Positions 1 to 11,181 of a stretch of 36,840 nt of DNA are shown in pieces. The DNA is taken from the NCBI GenBank assembly GCA_964035545.1, contig CAXIUT010000135.1, forward strand, positions 1 to 36,840, given 5' to 3'. How positions within the stretch are numbered: the first letter of the stretch is position 1; the number at the start of each line of letters is the position of its first letter. A model generated the notes under the pieces. The model saw only the letters and a program-made list of their open reading frames with translations. It did no database searches and was not told where the DNA came from. This stretch comes from Bugula neritina. Taxonomy: Eukaryota > Bryozoa > Gymnolaemata > Cheilostomatida > Bugulidae. A program made the position numbers and the translations under genes.

Positions 1-82
1 CCCCAACCCCAACCCCAACCCCAACCCCAACCCCAACCCCAACCCCAACCCCAACCCCAACCCCAACCCCAACCCCAACCCC
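1..82. repeat. Left telomere, (CCCCAA)n
   Basis: Thirteen perfect CCCCAA units followed by CCCC, ending at 82 where unique sequence begins with GAAAGAG. This is the C-rich strand of the C4A2/G4T2 telomere known from Tetrahymena and other oligohymenophorean ciliates. Together with GGGGTT at the far end it shows that the window is a whole macronuclear chromosome rather than a fragment. Confidence 0.98.
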
Positions 83-90
83 GAAAGAGT

Positions 91-140
91 AGTATGATAT
101 GGAGATATAGTGTATGATAAGGAGATATAGTGTATGATAT
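91..140. repeat. Short subtelomeric tandem repeat
   Basis: A 20-bp unit (tgtatgata then t or a, then ggagatatag) is present about 2.5 times directly next to the telomere: 91-110, 111-130 and a half copy at 131-140. It lies between the telomere and the stop codon of the first gene, so it forms part of that gene's very short 3' flank. Confidence 0.7.
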
Positions 141-151
141 AGTAGCCATAA

Positions 152-1114
152 TCATTCCTGAATAGACATCGTACTTTATCCTATTTACCGACCAAATCCT
201 TTTAACATCTCACAAACAAACCGAGATCTCTTCATTTAAGGGCCACAATGAATGCTTTACTTCAAATCTGATGACTATGATTAGCCGAGAAGACCTTTCA
301 GTTGGTTCCATCCCCTCAGAGAAACACTACTCTACTCAAAAGTCTGACTAGATTACATCGCTTTGTTGGAAGGTATAATTCCACCAAAATCATATCCTGT
401 CTGAGGCAGAATAATAGTTTTTCCTAGTTTTTTAGATGAAGGTAAATGATCAGTCAGAGAACATATAGTTTGATTATTGATCTAAGGTTGGTTGTTTTGA
501 CTACTAATATTGTTTTTCTTTTATCTTTGGATATAAAATTAACTATCCTTAATACCAAACATAGCACTTGTTGATTCTTCTAGTGTATATTTGCTATCTG
601 TTGTTTTTTGACTAAACTATGAACCTTTAGTTGACAATTTTTATGTCTATTCCTTCAGTTAGCTTAAAAGATGTTCAATTTCTTTATTTTTCTTCCTTAT
701 TTCTTCGAAAGGACAGAAATACTCATTAAACTGCCAACTACATAACTACATCTTCCTTTTGCTATTATTTTTATTCCTCAACTTCGTATCTATCAACTCC
801 TTCATCTTATCAGAAGATAGCACCTTCTGCCCATCTTCATTCTTAGCCTACAAATATGTGAAATTAATCTTAGTGTTTCTTCGACAAATCTATTGTTTTT
901 TTGGAGCTGGTTTGAATACCAACTAGCTGATAAAAGATTTAGGCTGAAGAGTAGTTCTTTTCTTTTTAGATAGACAAGGACTCACTTGAATAGATTTGAC
1001 TATTGGTAATTCTCTTTGAGAAAAGTACAAAGGAGATATTTGTTGTTGACTACTAGTTAATCGAGGATTGGTTTTGATAAGTGAAGGACAGTTTTTGATC
1101 ATACTATCAGTCAT
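152..1114 (-). CDS. Hypothetical protein, telomere-proximal, 320 aa
   Basis: A single open frame runs from ATG at 1114 to TGA at 152-154, about 320 aa, with many in-frame TAA/TAG codons read as Glu. I do not recognise a family. Its first half is basic and rich in Ser and Lys. The middle (about residues 130-170) is charged and looks helical or coiled coil (EEIRKKNKEIEHLLSEL). The C-terminal third is Ser/Gly/Gln-rich and looks disordered. A TTG codon just upstream of the ATG is not a credible start. Its stop lies only 70 bp from the telomere. It is transcribed toward the chromosome end, away from the PP2C gene, which is on the same strand and upstream of it. No intron is needed. Confidence 0.75.
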
Positions 1115-1298
1115 CAAAATTGTTATCTAATATTATTTTTCTATATAATATTACTTCAGCTTGATTTTCTTCTTTTATCACAATAAACAAACTATTCACT
1201 CATTTCAAGTGCTTAAAAAGGAAAATCAAATCACTAAGATAAATCATCGGAATCTAAACTATTGATTTTGCTATAAATTGATTATAAATAGTAATTAA

Positions 1299-2815
1299 TC
1301 ATTTTGAATGAAGACTTATTTTAGGTGATTTGGGAAGATTCTCACCAAATCCTGAAAATCCTATCAAAATAGCTGTCAAGTTATCAGAACTTCTTCGTCT
1401 CATTGACTCAAACAATAAACTATCAACAGCGTTTCCAACCTTTTCATGACTAGATCCTTACTCTCTCAATGTTTTCCAAATCAACTCAACTATCTACATC
1501 GATTCCATTCTTTCCAAAACTCCATCACAACACATAAGAATAAAATCTTCTTTTCCTGTCAACCTGAATTTCCTAACATCAGGCTAACTTGAAACCACAC
1601 CTTTGATTCCTCCATATTCAGACTACTTAGCCTAAATATCACCAATTGTTCGAGAAACAGACAACTTTCCAGGCAAAATTCTCAAAGGACCTATTATTTT
1701 ATCATTTTTTTCAGAAGTCTTATCCAGTTTGAACATCTCAGTCCTGTATATTTTACCTCCCAGCTCCAACACTCGCTCCTGCTCTCGATTATCACTCGGC
1801 TTATGATCGCGACTCAAATTAAAGACCAACTTCCCACCCTCAGTACTCATAATCGCTCTAGAATCTCCCAAATTGACCACATAACATATATCCTCTACAA
1901 TTAAAGTTATCAACACACATGAACCACTCCTATCAAGAACACCAACTTTACTTCTATTCGTTTTGGTCTTTTCTATGAATCTCAGCTCAGTCTATTTCAT
2001 AGTTTCTAATAAGGCTTTTTTTTGGATCAGCTGGAAAAGAACTATTATTGATAAGAAGGTCATGGACATTGTCTTTGAGGAAGTCACAGCAAAGGTGACC
2101 TCCATGTCCGTCATAAATAGCAAAAAATTGAGCTTTTTACTCCTTTTTTCTTGATATTAAGTGTAATACTCACTCTATCTTCGTTGTAATTCCTCGATAT
2201 TCCTTGGTGTGTATTAACTGCATAATTTTTAACAAATCCATTATCTTTTGATGATATTTTAGCTGGCTAAATGGCTGGTACTTTTTGGCCATCTCCCTCT
2301 CTTTTACTTTGCAATCTGGTTGCCAAGTTGACTTTACGTTAATACTAACAAGCCTTTACCAATTCTTCTCCTTCCATCGAATGAGATTCCAACCTATACT
2401 TACCATCCTTGCTAATTCCGTTAAAAAGAAGTTTTTCAGTAGAATTTTCTTTAATAGGTTACTTTCCTTTATTGCTTTTAAAGGCTGCAATGCTTTATAG
2501 AGGAGTAGTTCTTGTTGGAGAATTAAAATAACTTTGAAGATGAGATGGAGATAGACATTGTTTCGAATGGACTGATTGTACAGGAGAAAGAGGACTCAAA
2601 GGAATCTCTTTTGGTTTATTTGCTGTTGAGTATTGATTTTATTTATTTGGAGAAGAAATATCTTCAACCTTAATTCTTTATCTATCCAAAGGACTCCTTT
2701 CTAATCTATTTTTTTCAATAGAGCCCATTTTCAAACAACTCTTCTCAGCGAATGATTTCATTTGAACATTCTCAACCTTTTTATTTCCATTACTACTTTT
2801 GACTTCCTTTTTCAT
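1299..2815 (-). CDS. PP2C-type (PPM) protein phosphatase, about 504 aa, frame broken twice at A runs
   Basis: Metal-dependent Ser/Thr phosphatase of the PP2C family. After about 215 residues of Ser/Lys-rich N-terminus, the motifs appear in order: NYNEDRVSI, AIYDGHGG (metal-binding Asp), DRSGSCVLITL, LGDSRAI, DHKPSDNRE, GKLSVSRTIGDI, ILMCCDGVLER and SSDNLTAILI. The canonical final metal Asp of CDG and of DN are both present. In-frame TAG after GDI gives GDIEAK, as expected for the family. The frame must shift by one base at two coding-strand A runs, near 2107 (A6 would need to be A5) and near 2030 (A8 would need to be A7). Correcting both gives an intact 505-codon gene, so assembly error is the simplest reading. 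A pseudogene or programmed frameshift is less likely. The start is the first ATG, and the gene ends with TGA at 1299-1301. Confidence 0.85.
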
Positions 2816-2932
2816 TTGACCGTTATATTATTATACTGATAATAAAATATAATTCTTATCAATTCCCATATTATTAACTGCTATTGATGTTTTATATTTA
2901 TTTGATTACTATCTCAATAATAAATCTAAGTA

Positions 2933-3559
2933 ATGCATCATTCGGCTTTAAACAATTATAATAGTTTAGTTCATTCGACTAATGGTTCAAAAGAATCTTC
3001 ATTGAAAAGTAGACAACTTGTTAGAACCAACCAAATCATCTTTTCTGATTTTTCATGCCATTAGAGTATCTTTTAGAAAAAACAAAAAAAAGTACCTTTG
3101 TTTCTACTCAATCGAAAACACAAACAAACTAAAACAGGCAATATATACACCAATAACGCTATATATAAATAACAAGACAATCCTAAAAAGAATAGTAATA
3201 TGCAAACTAAAATAAAAAGCAAATCATACCTCCAAAAAAAGAAACTTCAATAGAATAATAAAAAATCAACTTTAGTTCCTTTTAACTTTGTAAATGCCAA
3301 AAATCAAAAACATATAGATTTATCCAACTAACTTGACAATATTCCTTTATTTAGTTTTTACCCAAAAAGCAGATATCTCGAAACAGCCTATACTTAGAGA
3401 AAATCAACAAAATCAATCAATTCAGCAAGACCCAAATAAAGACACAGAAGAATATTAAGTTCAGCACAAACTAAATAAAAAGTTATTGATAAATAACTCT
3501 AAAATTATAAATTCTGTGCATGGAATACCATAGATGTCTAGTACGATTAACTAATATGA
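2933..3559 (+). CDS. Hypothetical basic protein, 208 aa
   Basis: One uninterrupted frame from ATG 2933 to TGA 3557-3559. It is Lys/Ser/Asn-rich and basic throughout, with no predicted membrane segment and no domain I recognise. The C-terminus turns more ordered and aromatic (YKFCAWNTIDV). It starts 117 bp from the PP2C start in a divergent arrangement, so 2816-2932 probably holds both promoters. Confidence 0.7.
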
Positions 3560-3570
3560 TACAAATTAAT

Positions 3571-3640
3571 AAATGATTTATCAATGTAATAAATGATTTA
3601 TCAATGTAATATAGTAAATGGTTATTAAATGTAATAAATG
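3571..3640. repeat. Intergenic 20-bp direct repeat
   Basis: The 20-mer aaatgatttatcaatgtaat occurs perfectly twice in tandem (3571-3590, 3591-3610), followed by degenerate copies to about 3640. It fills the gap between two plus-strand genes. Confidence 0.7.
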
Positions 3641-3683
3641 ATTAAAATGTGAGTAATACTAAATATATCTATCAATTTCCTTT

Positions 3684-4786
3684 ATGAATAAAGCACCCTA
3701 TTTTTCTGATCCCGTTTTAATCATTTTACCCAAAAAGAGCACCTGGATACTATTTATCTTTGACCTAAATCTAAAAACGTTCTCCTTCTTAACTCTGCTA
3801 GTACAACTAATAATTTCCATACTTCTAAACTCTTCGATAATTGGATGTTATTATCAGATACTGTAAATACCCTTAAAAGAAGACCCCTTCGATTTGTTTA
3901 ACATATTAGTCTTAGGAACAAATAAATACCTAATATTTCTGACCAGATTGGCTATATTTCTTGGGCTATCCTTTCTAATAGCGCACATGAATGTCTTTTA
4001 TGTGGCCACTATCATGTTTAAGTATTTGTATTTATTTTATTTTGCTGCTTAGATGTTGATGACTCCATTTGATGGGATTGACTGGAATGGGATAGTTAGA
4101 TTATTTGATTGGAAAGTTAGACAATCTACTGCCTTAAGGAATTAATTAACTTTATTATTGTTATTTTTTCCATATTTTTCTTTTAGACTCACTCCTCTAT
4201 TTTCTATTCAAAATCGATAACTTATTTTTTGTTTTACTTATCTTAGATTCCTTTTTAGATTAGTTTATCTAAAGCTATAACTTATTAGAACTATATTGAG
4301 ATTGCAATAGATGATTATTTTTTCTAAGTTATGATATCTTATCTCTAAGAATATTATTCTCTTTCTATTTCTAGACCAATTGATATTTTAAATTATCAAC
4401 CATTTCTCTTAACTTTGATTTGTCCTTTGCCAATGACTTTATCTTCTGATAATCTTGCTATACCTTCTGATGTAATAAATCTGAAAGATCCTAGTTTTAC
4501 TACACAGATGATTGATGAGTTTTTATCTTTCTTTTTATTTTTGATTGATTTACTTGAACTTTTGCCTCATTTCTCATCTATCCGCTCTAAGCAATTCTTG
4601 CCTCAAAGTTAGAACTATAAGTTTTCAACCTTTTTGAACTCTATAGTGCCCTACGATAGCTATCAACTTATTTTTTAAGAATTCTAACTTATTATTTTAA
4701 CTTTTAATTTTATGTTATAATTTTGGTATAGCCTTAAGCTCCTAACTAAACTAGTCCTTTTTATTGGAATTTATTAATTTTTTTGA
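3684..4786 (+). CDS. Multipass membrane protein of unknown family, about 359 aa
   Basis: The frame from ATG 3684 closes only if a 23-nt GT...AG intron at 4116-4138 is removed (432 + 648 nt = 360 codons). The protein has many long hydrophobic stretches, for example FLTLLVQLIISILL, LTRLAIFLGLSFLI, TIMFKYLYLFYFAA, the stretch after the intron, and a C-terminal run ending LLTKLVLFIGIYEFF. There are at least five membrane segments with short charged loops such as QIPLKEDPF. No family is recognised. Without the intron the frame ends near 4332 and the rest of the open frame is unexplained. A one-base indel in a T run would also join the frames. The last 162 bp overlap the gene on the opposite strand. 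Confidence 0.6.
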
Positions 4787-5199
4787 TTTGTTTGATTTCC
4801 TATTTAAGTTAATAATTTTATTTAGCATATGAGTTAATTCTTCTTTAGAAATCTTATGTTCTAGTATCATCATTGATGGCTTATAATTTTTTTTTATAAC
4901 GTTAGGCTTATTTTTTATATATTTGATATTTTTTATAAGCATTTTGTAGTTCCATTTGCGATATATCTTATGTTTTATTATGATTCTTTTTTTTACTATC
5001 ATCCAATCTTTTCTTTATCTCTCCGTCTAATTTTATACTCAATTCTTTATAGCTATTTCTTTAATACCTCATTCTGCTTCTTTACAAATCTGTTCTCTTG
5101 AAATATATTTTTATCATCTGGTCGGCCCCTATTATTACTTATCTATATGTTATCTAGAGAAAGGTCTATACCTCTGCTTTGAGGGTAATTCTCCTACAT
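4625..5199 (-). CDS. Small basic coiled-coil protein, about 184 aa
   Basis: Exon 1 runs from ATG 5199 to 5039 and exon 2 from 5018 to TGA at 4625-4627, with a 20-nt intron at 5019-5038 (161 + 394 nt = 185 codons). The N-terminal third ends in a clear heptad-like segment (FVKKQNEVLKKELERIEE). The middle is very basic (KKRIIIKHKIYRKW) and the C-terminus is again helical. Family unknown. Without the intron, exon 1 stops at about residue 66 and exon 2 has no start. The 3' end overlaps the convergent membrane gene by 162 bp. Confidence 0.55.
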
Positions 5200-5340
5200 T
5201 CTTTAATATTAATATAGTTTAATATTATAATTTCACAATAACTCATTATTCTGATTACTAATCAAATATATAAAATGATATTCTGTTATTTAGTTTTTAT
5301 TAATCTTTATGACTAGTATAATATTTACAATAATTATTCA

Positions 5341-6795
5341 ATGCATTCAAGTGACGCCTTTTCAGATTATAGAGTAACTTACTCAGTCAATAAATCCTAT
5401 AATCTATCTCCTACAGTTGGAAGACTACATAAAAGTAGATAACCGTCTTCTATGGGTCCAACTGTCTGTCTCATCAATCGATCCAAATAAAGAAGTCAAT
5501 AAACCACCATCAACAATGATAAATAATAAGACCTCTTAAGTAAAATATTGATGCTGTCTATGTAAATAGAAAGATTAAGTACATAGAATAAGACTTTAAA
5601 GGCTTAGAAAGAGGAAATGAGCAGTATAGATAGGCTGAAATAAGCTAGTTTTCTTCGTGAGAAAAATTAGCAACTAAGAATGAGTGCATAGCGAAGTGAT
5701 TCAATAAGAAGTGAGCTTGAGAGAAGATATGCCAATCAGATATACTAGATGAAATAGAAAATAGCTGTTAGTGAGGCATAGAATAGAACATTAAATCGTA
5801 GACTTCGTGAAAACTAGAAAGAGATGGAATAGACAACTTTGAAAAAGAAAATAAACTAATCTATGGCTGAAAGAAACAAAATGGACGCCTCCAGAATGAT
5901 GGAATTAAGCATGCAATTTAATAGTACCAATGCTGATCTTCACAAAAGCATAGTTAAAGAAAAAGCATTGGAATTAGAATCACTTAAAGAGAAAGTAGGT
6001 AAATGTGAATAAATTATTAGAGATCAAAAATTTATTATTAACGGACAAAAAGAATAAATACACAAGTAGAGAAATGATTTGAGAGAATTGTAGAAACGGT
6101 TTTAGAGAGAGTTATCATTTTTAAGAAATCAACTCGAGTACAGTCAACGCTAGAATAGTCAAATAAATCAATAAGAAATAAAGAAGTTGCAGGTTCAAAT
6201 AAAGGACTGGCAAGGTAGAGTTATAAGTTCATAATAATAGTTAAAATAAAAATGTTTAATGATAGCTAATCAAGTAAAAACAATAACATAGCAAGATGAT
6301 AGAATAAACTAGCTATAAAGACACATCCAAGATGTATAATTTTACACCCATTCTAAAATAGTAAAAGCATAGTAAGGAGCAAAGTTGGCAAATAAATAGA
6401 AATAAAGATAGACCCAAAAGTTAAAAAAATAAATATATAAGTATTAATAGTAAATATAAGCTTTAAGGATGGCTATTGAGCAGTATAGACAAAATATAGC
6501 ATAGAAAGATAGCTAGACAATACTGTCAGCAAATGAGTTTAAAAATAAATTAAGATAAAAATAGCAACAAGTCAAAAAGCTAAGAAGAAGAGGCAAGTAA
6601 CAAGAATCAGATATGAAAATGAGTAAAAGTCTATCAGTCGATAATACTACTATGAGCAATAGATTGAAAAACTCACAAGTTAGTCTGGGACATATAGTAA
6701 ATAGCGTTATGTAGTTGAAAAATTCACACGAGAAGTCAAGTCGGTTAATCGGACGATCAGCTGCAGCTGTGAAGGAAGTTTACTATGCCACCTGA
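5341..6795 (+). CDS. Long coiled-coil protein, 484 aa
   Basis: Single open frame ATG 5341 to TGA 6793-6795. After about 55 Ser/Arg-rich residues the protein is an almost unbroken alpha-helical coiled coil (about residues 60-410) with abundant Glu, Lys and Gln. It includes stretches such as EMKEKIAVSEAENRTLNRRL and a Lys/Arg-rich segment (KKLRRRGK) near the end. The heptad character is much cleaner when TAA/TAG are read as Glu. The short C-terminus is Ser-rich. It is probably structural (basal body, axoneme or cytoskeleton), but that is inference from composition only. No intron. Confidence 0.8.
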
Positions 6796-6858
6796 TCATT
6801 AAATACAAATATAAATATTAGTTATTATTATAAAGAATAGTTATATAGTTATCGTTAG

Positions 6859-8202
6859 ATGCTTTGCAGGAAAAATAAAAAAAAGAAATCATCAACTTGT
6901 AAAAATAAAGATCAGCTAATCAAAGAGAAAGGGTTCAATGTCTATAGTGGATTAAATATTTCTTTTTAAAATAATAGCAATCATAAAAAAGATAAAAAAC
7001 AATCTAGTAGTAGTTATAAAGTTTACCTGGATGAACACATTAAATATAAAAAAGGACAATCATCAAGACGTTCAAACTATCACAATTTGGACAATAATAA
7101 TCTTAGAGATAGTTTTTGCAAAACATCTAGGAAAAAATAAATCAATAATGCAAAAAGATCATAAAAGAAATCAATATAAAAGAAATGGATAAATATATAA
7201 TAGGGAATAAAAAAGTAAAATTATCTAAGAATGTATAAAAAAGCCATCTAAAAAATATTCAAAAGACTAGATGTATTCTGTAAAGGAAGCATAAGTTAAA
7301 ATAATATTAAAAAAAGTGTACCAGATGATGCCTATTATTTTCTAGGTCACATTTTCCAAAAAATAAGATAATAAAAACTTACTTTATCTTACTAAAAATT
7401 TCTATAAAACTGTCTCACTGTCCTCCATCAAACTACATAATAAGATTTAGTTATATTTCTAGAATCTATTCTTGGAACTCTTAAGTTAGATAATACTATT
7501 TCAAATTTCAAAGTTGAAGACAAAAAGTTGTCTTAGGCTTAATTGAAAATATAGAAGCATAATTTAATAGAATAATATAGAAAAAATAGATATAAACCTT
7601 TGATTCCTTTCTAGTAGATAGTTGGAAAAAATAAAAATATAATCGGAAATGATATTAAAAGTAAAGTAAAAAATAAAGTTGATAAAAATTCATATTAGTT
7701 TCAAGACAGTAACTTTTCTTTTAATATTAAACGAGAATAAGTTAATATCAAAAATAATAAAGAAGAGATTTAAAGCTTAAGAAAAAAAATCAATAAAGAA
7801 ATAGATTAAAAAAATAAAATATCATCTACCTCAGCTCAGAATAAAATAGACAAAATCAAATAATAACTTAAATATAAAGTAAAATAAACATAAAAGATTA
7901 TAATATAACCTAAAAGTTCATCAAAAAAGATATATTAGTAAAGATCTCCTTATAAATCAGCTCGATAAAATCTAGCACATATTGAGAAAGGTTCAAGTTA
8001 ATTCGATAACATAGTAATCAGACCAAATACTTCACGTTAAAACTATGAAAAACTTCCTTTGAAGGATATCAATCAAAACTGGCAAAATGAGACAGAAAGA
8101 CTAGAAAAGCTAAGTAAAAGAGTAGAGAGGTTTATCAAAGATGGCAACTAGAAAATAATGAAAAATTCTACTTTTATTCGAGAGAATAGTTTAAGAAAAT
8201 GA
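6859..8202 (+). CDS. Hypothetical basic protein, 447 aa
   Basis: One frame from ATG 6859 to TGA 8200-8202, 63 bp after the preceding gene. It is very Lys/Asn/Ser-rich and low complexity. Residues about 120-225 form a more ordered helical patch (KAIEKIFKRLDVFCKGS ... LVIFLESILGTLKLD). The C-terminal 60 residues contain a helical motif (ETERLEKLSKRVERFIKDG). No family recognised. Its stop codon overlaps the ATG (8199-8201) that opens the following repeat frame (ATGA). Confidence 0.7.
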
Positions 8203-9395
8203 TTAATATTTTAGTATTAATATCAAAATAGAGTAATACAATCATTAAATAGTAAAGTATGATAGATAATTAAATACAAGAGATGATAGATAGTTAAATA
8301 CAAGAGATGATAGATAGTTAAATACAAGAGATGATTGATAATTAAATACAAGAGATGGTAGATAACTAAATACAATAGATGATAGATAATTAAATACAAG
8401 AGATGATAGATAGTTAAATACAAGAGATGATTGATAACTAAATACAATAGATGATAGATAGTTAAATACAAGAGATGATTGATAATTAAATACAAGAGAT
8501 GGTAGATAACTAAATACAATAGATGATAGATAGTTAAATACAAGAGATGATAGATAGTTAAATACAAGAGATGGTAGATAACTAAATACAATAGATGATA
8601 GATAGTTAAATACAAGAGATGATAGATAGTTAAATACAAGAGATGGTAGATAACTAAATACAATAGATGATAGATAGTTAAATACAAGAGATGATAGATA
8701 GTTAAATACAAGAGATGGTAGATAACTAAATACAATAGATGATAGATAGTTAAATACAAGAGATGATAGATAGTTAAATACAAGAGATGGTAGATAACTA
8801 AATACAATAGATGATAGATAGTTAAATACAAGAGATGATAGATAGTTAAATACAAGAGATGGTAGATAACTAAATACAATAGATGATAGATAGTTAAATA
8901 CAAGAGATGATAGATAGTTAAATACAAGAGATGGTAGATAACTAAATACAATAGATGATAGATAGTTAAATACAAGAGATGATAGATAGTTAAATACAAG
9001 AGATGGTAGATAACTAAATACAATAGATGATAGATAGTTAAATACAAGAGATGATTGATAATTAAATACAAGAGATGGTAGATAACTAAATACAATAGAT
9101 GATAGATAGTTAAATACAAGAGATGATAGATAGTTAAATACAAGAGATGGTAGATAACTAAATACAATAGATGATAGATAGTTAAATACAAGAGATGGTA
9201 GATAATTAAATACAAGAGATGGTAGATAATTAAATACAACAGATAAAATCATTGAATTCTTTTATTTTATTTTCCATATTGCCATTGTAAGTCAATATCT
9301 ATATTTCTTTTTTTATTTTATTTTATTTTTAATCTTTTGCTTCTTTTCACTTATTAGGTTTTAGGCATTTCACTTATTTTCTTTATTTTTTTTGA
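8199..9395 (+). CDS. Possible octapeptide-repeat protein encoded by the minisatellite, up to 398 aa
   Basis: The plus-strand frame that starts ATG GAT-like repeats at 8259 (or ATG 8199) stays open to TGA 9393-9395. Each 24-bp unit encodes M(I/V)D(S/N)EIQE. The recurrent unit variants are synonymous or conservative in this frame under TAA/TAG=Glu: GAG/TAG (Glu/Glu), ATA/ATT (Ile), AAT/AAC (Asn), AGT/AAT (Ser/Asn) and ATA/GTA (Ile/Val). That pattern favours real coding over a chance open frame. Against it, several other frames are open too, the tail after 9242 is T-rich and unconvincing, and the start touches the upstream stop. Unknown function; the repeat would be helical. Confidence 0.4.
8259..9242. 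repeat. 24-bp minisatellite, 41 copies, with 72-bp higher-order period
   Basis: Forty-one contiguous units of exactly 24 bp, consensus atgatagatagttaaatac then aagag, with no length change across 984 bp. After the first dozen mixed units the array settles into a three-unit higher-order repeat: two copies with ATGATAGATAGT...GAG, then one with ATGGTAGATAAC...TAG. The regular 72-bp period points to recent expansion of a trimer by unequal exchange or slippage. Confidence 0.97.
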
Positions 9396-9502
9396 TTTTT
9401 AGGATTTGAAGAAAGAGGGAGCAAATTTAAGATAAAGGTCTTGTAGAAATTGAACGTGTTAGGATTTTAATTTTTTTTCAGCGATCTAGAATCGACTTTT
9501 CC
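9396..9502. other. T-rich gap without a confident gene
   Basis: After the T-rich tail of the repeat frame, this stretch shows possible splice acceptors (atttttag at about 9401, ttttttttcag at 9471-9481) but no start codon. It may be leader or intron of the small gene that follows. I see no promoter or RNA gene I can name. Confidence 0.4.
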
Positions 9503-9762
9503 ATGATTTTATATTTTTCTATAAAGGAAAAAGTAAATTAAAAAGAATAGTAGCATACTATTGATAAAGCTAATTCTGAAAATTACTTCTCTCTTAAAAG
9601 TGTATCTTATGATTCAAGAGGAAGGAGTCAACTAGCTTGATGGAAAAATCTGATGTGCAGACGATTGAATTAAGAGATAGTTATCCTGGATCATAGTTAT
9701 GTGAAATCATGAATTAGAGTACTTATTTGATGGGAAGCATGGTTTAGAAGATTTATTAGTGA
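9503..9762 (+). CDS. Doubtful small protein, about 78 aa
   Basis: ATG 9503 to TGA 9760-9762 becomes one frame if a 23-nt GT...AG intron at 9602-9624 is removed (99 + 138 nt). The predicted protein is acidic and helical (KEKVNEKEEEHTIDKANSENY, then a Leu/Met-rich end). A strong T8CAG acceptor just upstream suggests that an earlier exon could exist. No family recognised. It may be part of a longer, unresolved gene or not a gene at all. Confidence 0.3.
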
Positions 9763-10241
9763 GTAAAATAGGTCATTTCTTTGTAACTCTAGGCCAATGT
9801 TTTTTAATAATTTTAGAATAATATTCCACAGGATAGATAATTTTTATTTTATATGTTAGAAATATGGGTATTTATTTATATTTTATTGATTTTAATCAAT
9901 CCCTCATGATTTAGTTCTTTTCTTTTTGTTAGTTTTTAAAGAGTTGATGCATGATGAATTTCATATATTTTGAATATCATTTTATATGTGTCATTGGCTA
10001 TAATGAGATGTTAGTGAGTTTATTTTATTATTTTCAATAGTTTTTTGTTTTATCTACTTTATCCCACACAAACTCCTCTCTATTTATTTGTTTCAGTTAT
10101 CATTAAATATTATTATTCTAAACAAATAATCTGATATTGATTTAATAATCAACCCACTCTTAATTAGATATTTATTTTTATCTTTTTCAACTAATATCTG
10201 ATTCGTTAAGAAATCATTTATTTAAATATAAAATAAAAAAT
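9763..10241. other. AT-rich intergenic region, 479 bp
   Basis: T-rich then A-rich sequence with no sustained coding frame on either strand under the UAR=Glu code. One of the largest non-coding gaps in the window, and likely the promoter region of the gene at 10242. No repeats or RNA genes recognised. Confidence 0.5.
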
Positions 10242-11126
10242 ATGAATTCATCAAGATCAACGAATTAATAAGATAAAAATGCAGCAAATAATAACTTCTC
10301 TACCTTATAAAGCTAACATTCTAAAAAACAAATCAAATAAATAGAAATAAAAGACAATAAAACATCAAGTACATCTATACAATAGTATTAGTTAAAAAAA
10401 ATTAATTAAAACAATCATAAAAATGATTAAAATACTTAAAATTCTGATAGATTATTTACTTTCATGGATTAAAAATCCATTTAAAAAAAAATCATTCAAT
10501 AATATATACACAAAAATGCCTTCAAAAAATAATTTAACCATCATTAAAATAATTAGTAAAAACTTCATAAAAATTGCAATGGAATAGTTAAAATCATATA
10601 AGATTCAAGAAAAAAACGATAAGATTTCCTTAAAAAACTCACTAACAATCCCATCAACCTAAAACAAGATAAATCTAAATCAAAATTATCAAAAATAAGC
10701 AAAAGTAAAACTCCAAAGAATAATAGTAGATTATAAAGTAGATATTAAACCTTGCAACCAAGAAGTAGATCAAAAACACCTAAATTCGATCCAATAAAAA
10801 CATGTACACCTAAAAATAGTCATGAAGGAAGAATGTTTAGAGCTAAAAGTAATTTAGGAACATAAAGATATCGATTTCCTTTAGAATAAAAAGATAATTA
10901 AATATCTAAAGAAGATGATGATTTATTGAAAAGTAAAAATCAAGAGTTTTTAGTTCAAAAATAGCTGTTAAAAAAGAAAAAATAACTATAAAAACAACTA
11001 AATGCAATCAATGAATCTCTTCTAGTCTGTAAAAAACCATAAACTATAAAGAAGAAAAATAAAACAAATGGCATTAATACTAAAGTCCAAAAAAAGAAAT
11101 CTAAAAGCAAGTTAGTTAGATATTGA
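10242..11126 (+). CDS. Hypothetical basic protein, 294 aa
   Basis: Uninterrupted frame from ATG 10242 to TGA 11124-11126. Asn/Lys/Ser-rich, low complexity, strongly basic. Repeated SKTPK-like motifs occur in the middle (KISKSKTPKNNS, RSRSKTPKFDP), possible proline-directed phosphorylation sites. A short helical stretch lies near the C-terminus (LVQKELLKKKKELEKQL). No family recognised. Followed after 55 bp by the kinase gene. Confidence 0.7.
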
Positions 11127-11181
11127 AATATATCTTTTATTTGATTGATATTATGTTCTTTATATTCTTTTAGTAAAAAAT

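Noticed and set aside
2150-2195. A 20-nt intron in the PP2C gene (GTATTA...TCAAG)
   Set aside because: It has the right length and ends, but removing it deletes the family-typical VSI...LNI segment and gives the wrong frame. A one-base homopolymer error fits better.
8259-9242. CRISPR array
   Set aside because: Units are contiguous with no unique spacers, and the genome is eukaryotic.
8223-9252. Two long minus-strand open frames of YHLLYL/VFNYLS repeats across the minisatellite
   Set aside because: They are by-products of a 24-bp array that lacks stops in most frames. Variation between units is less conservative there (Tyr to Asn, for example) than in the plus-strand frame.
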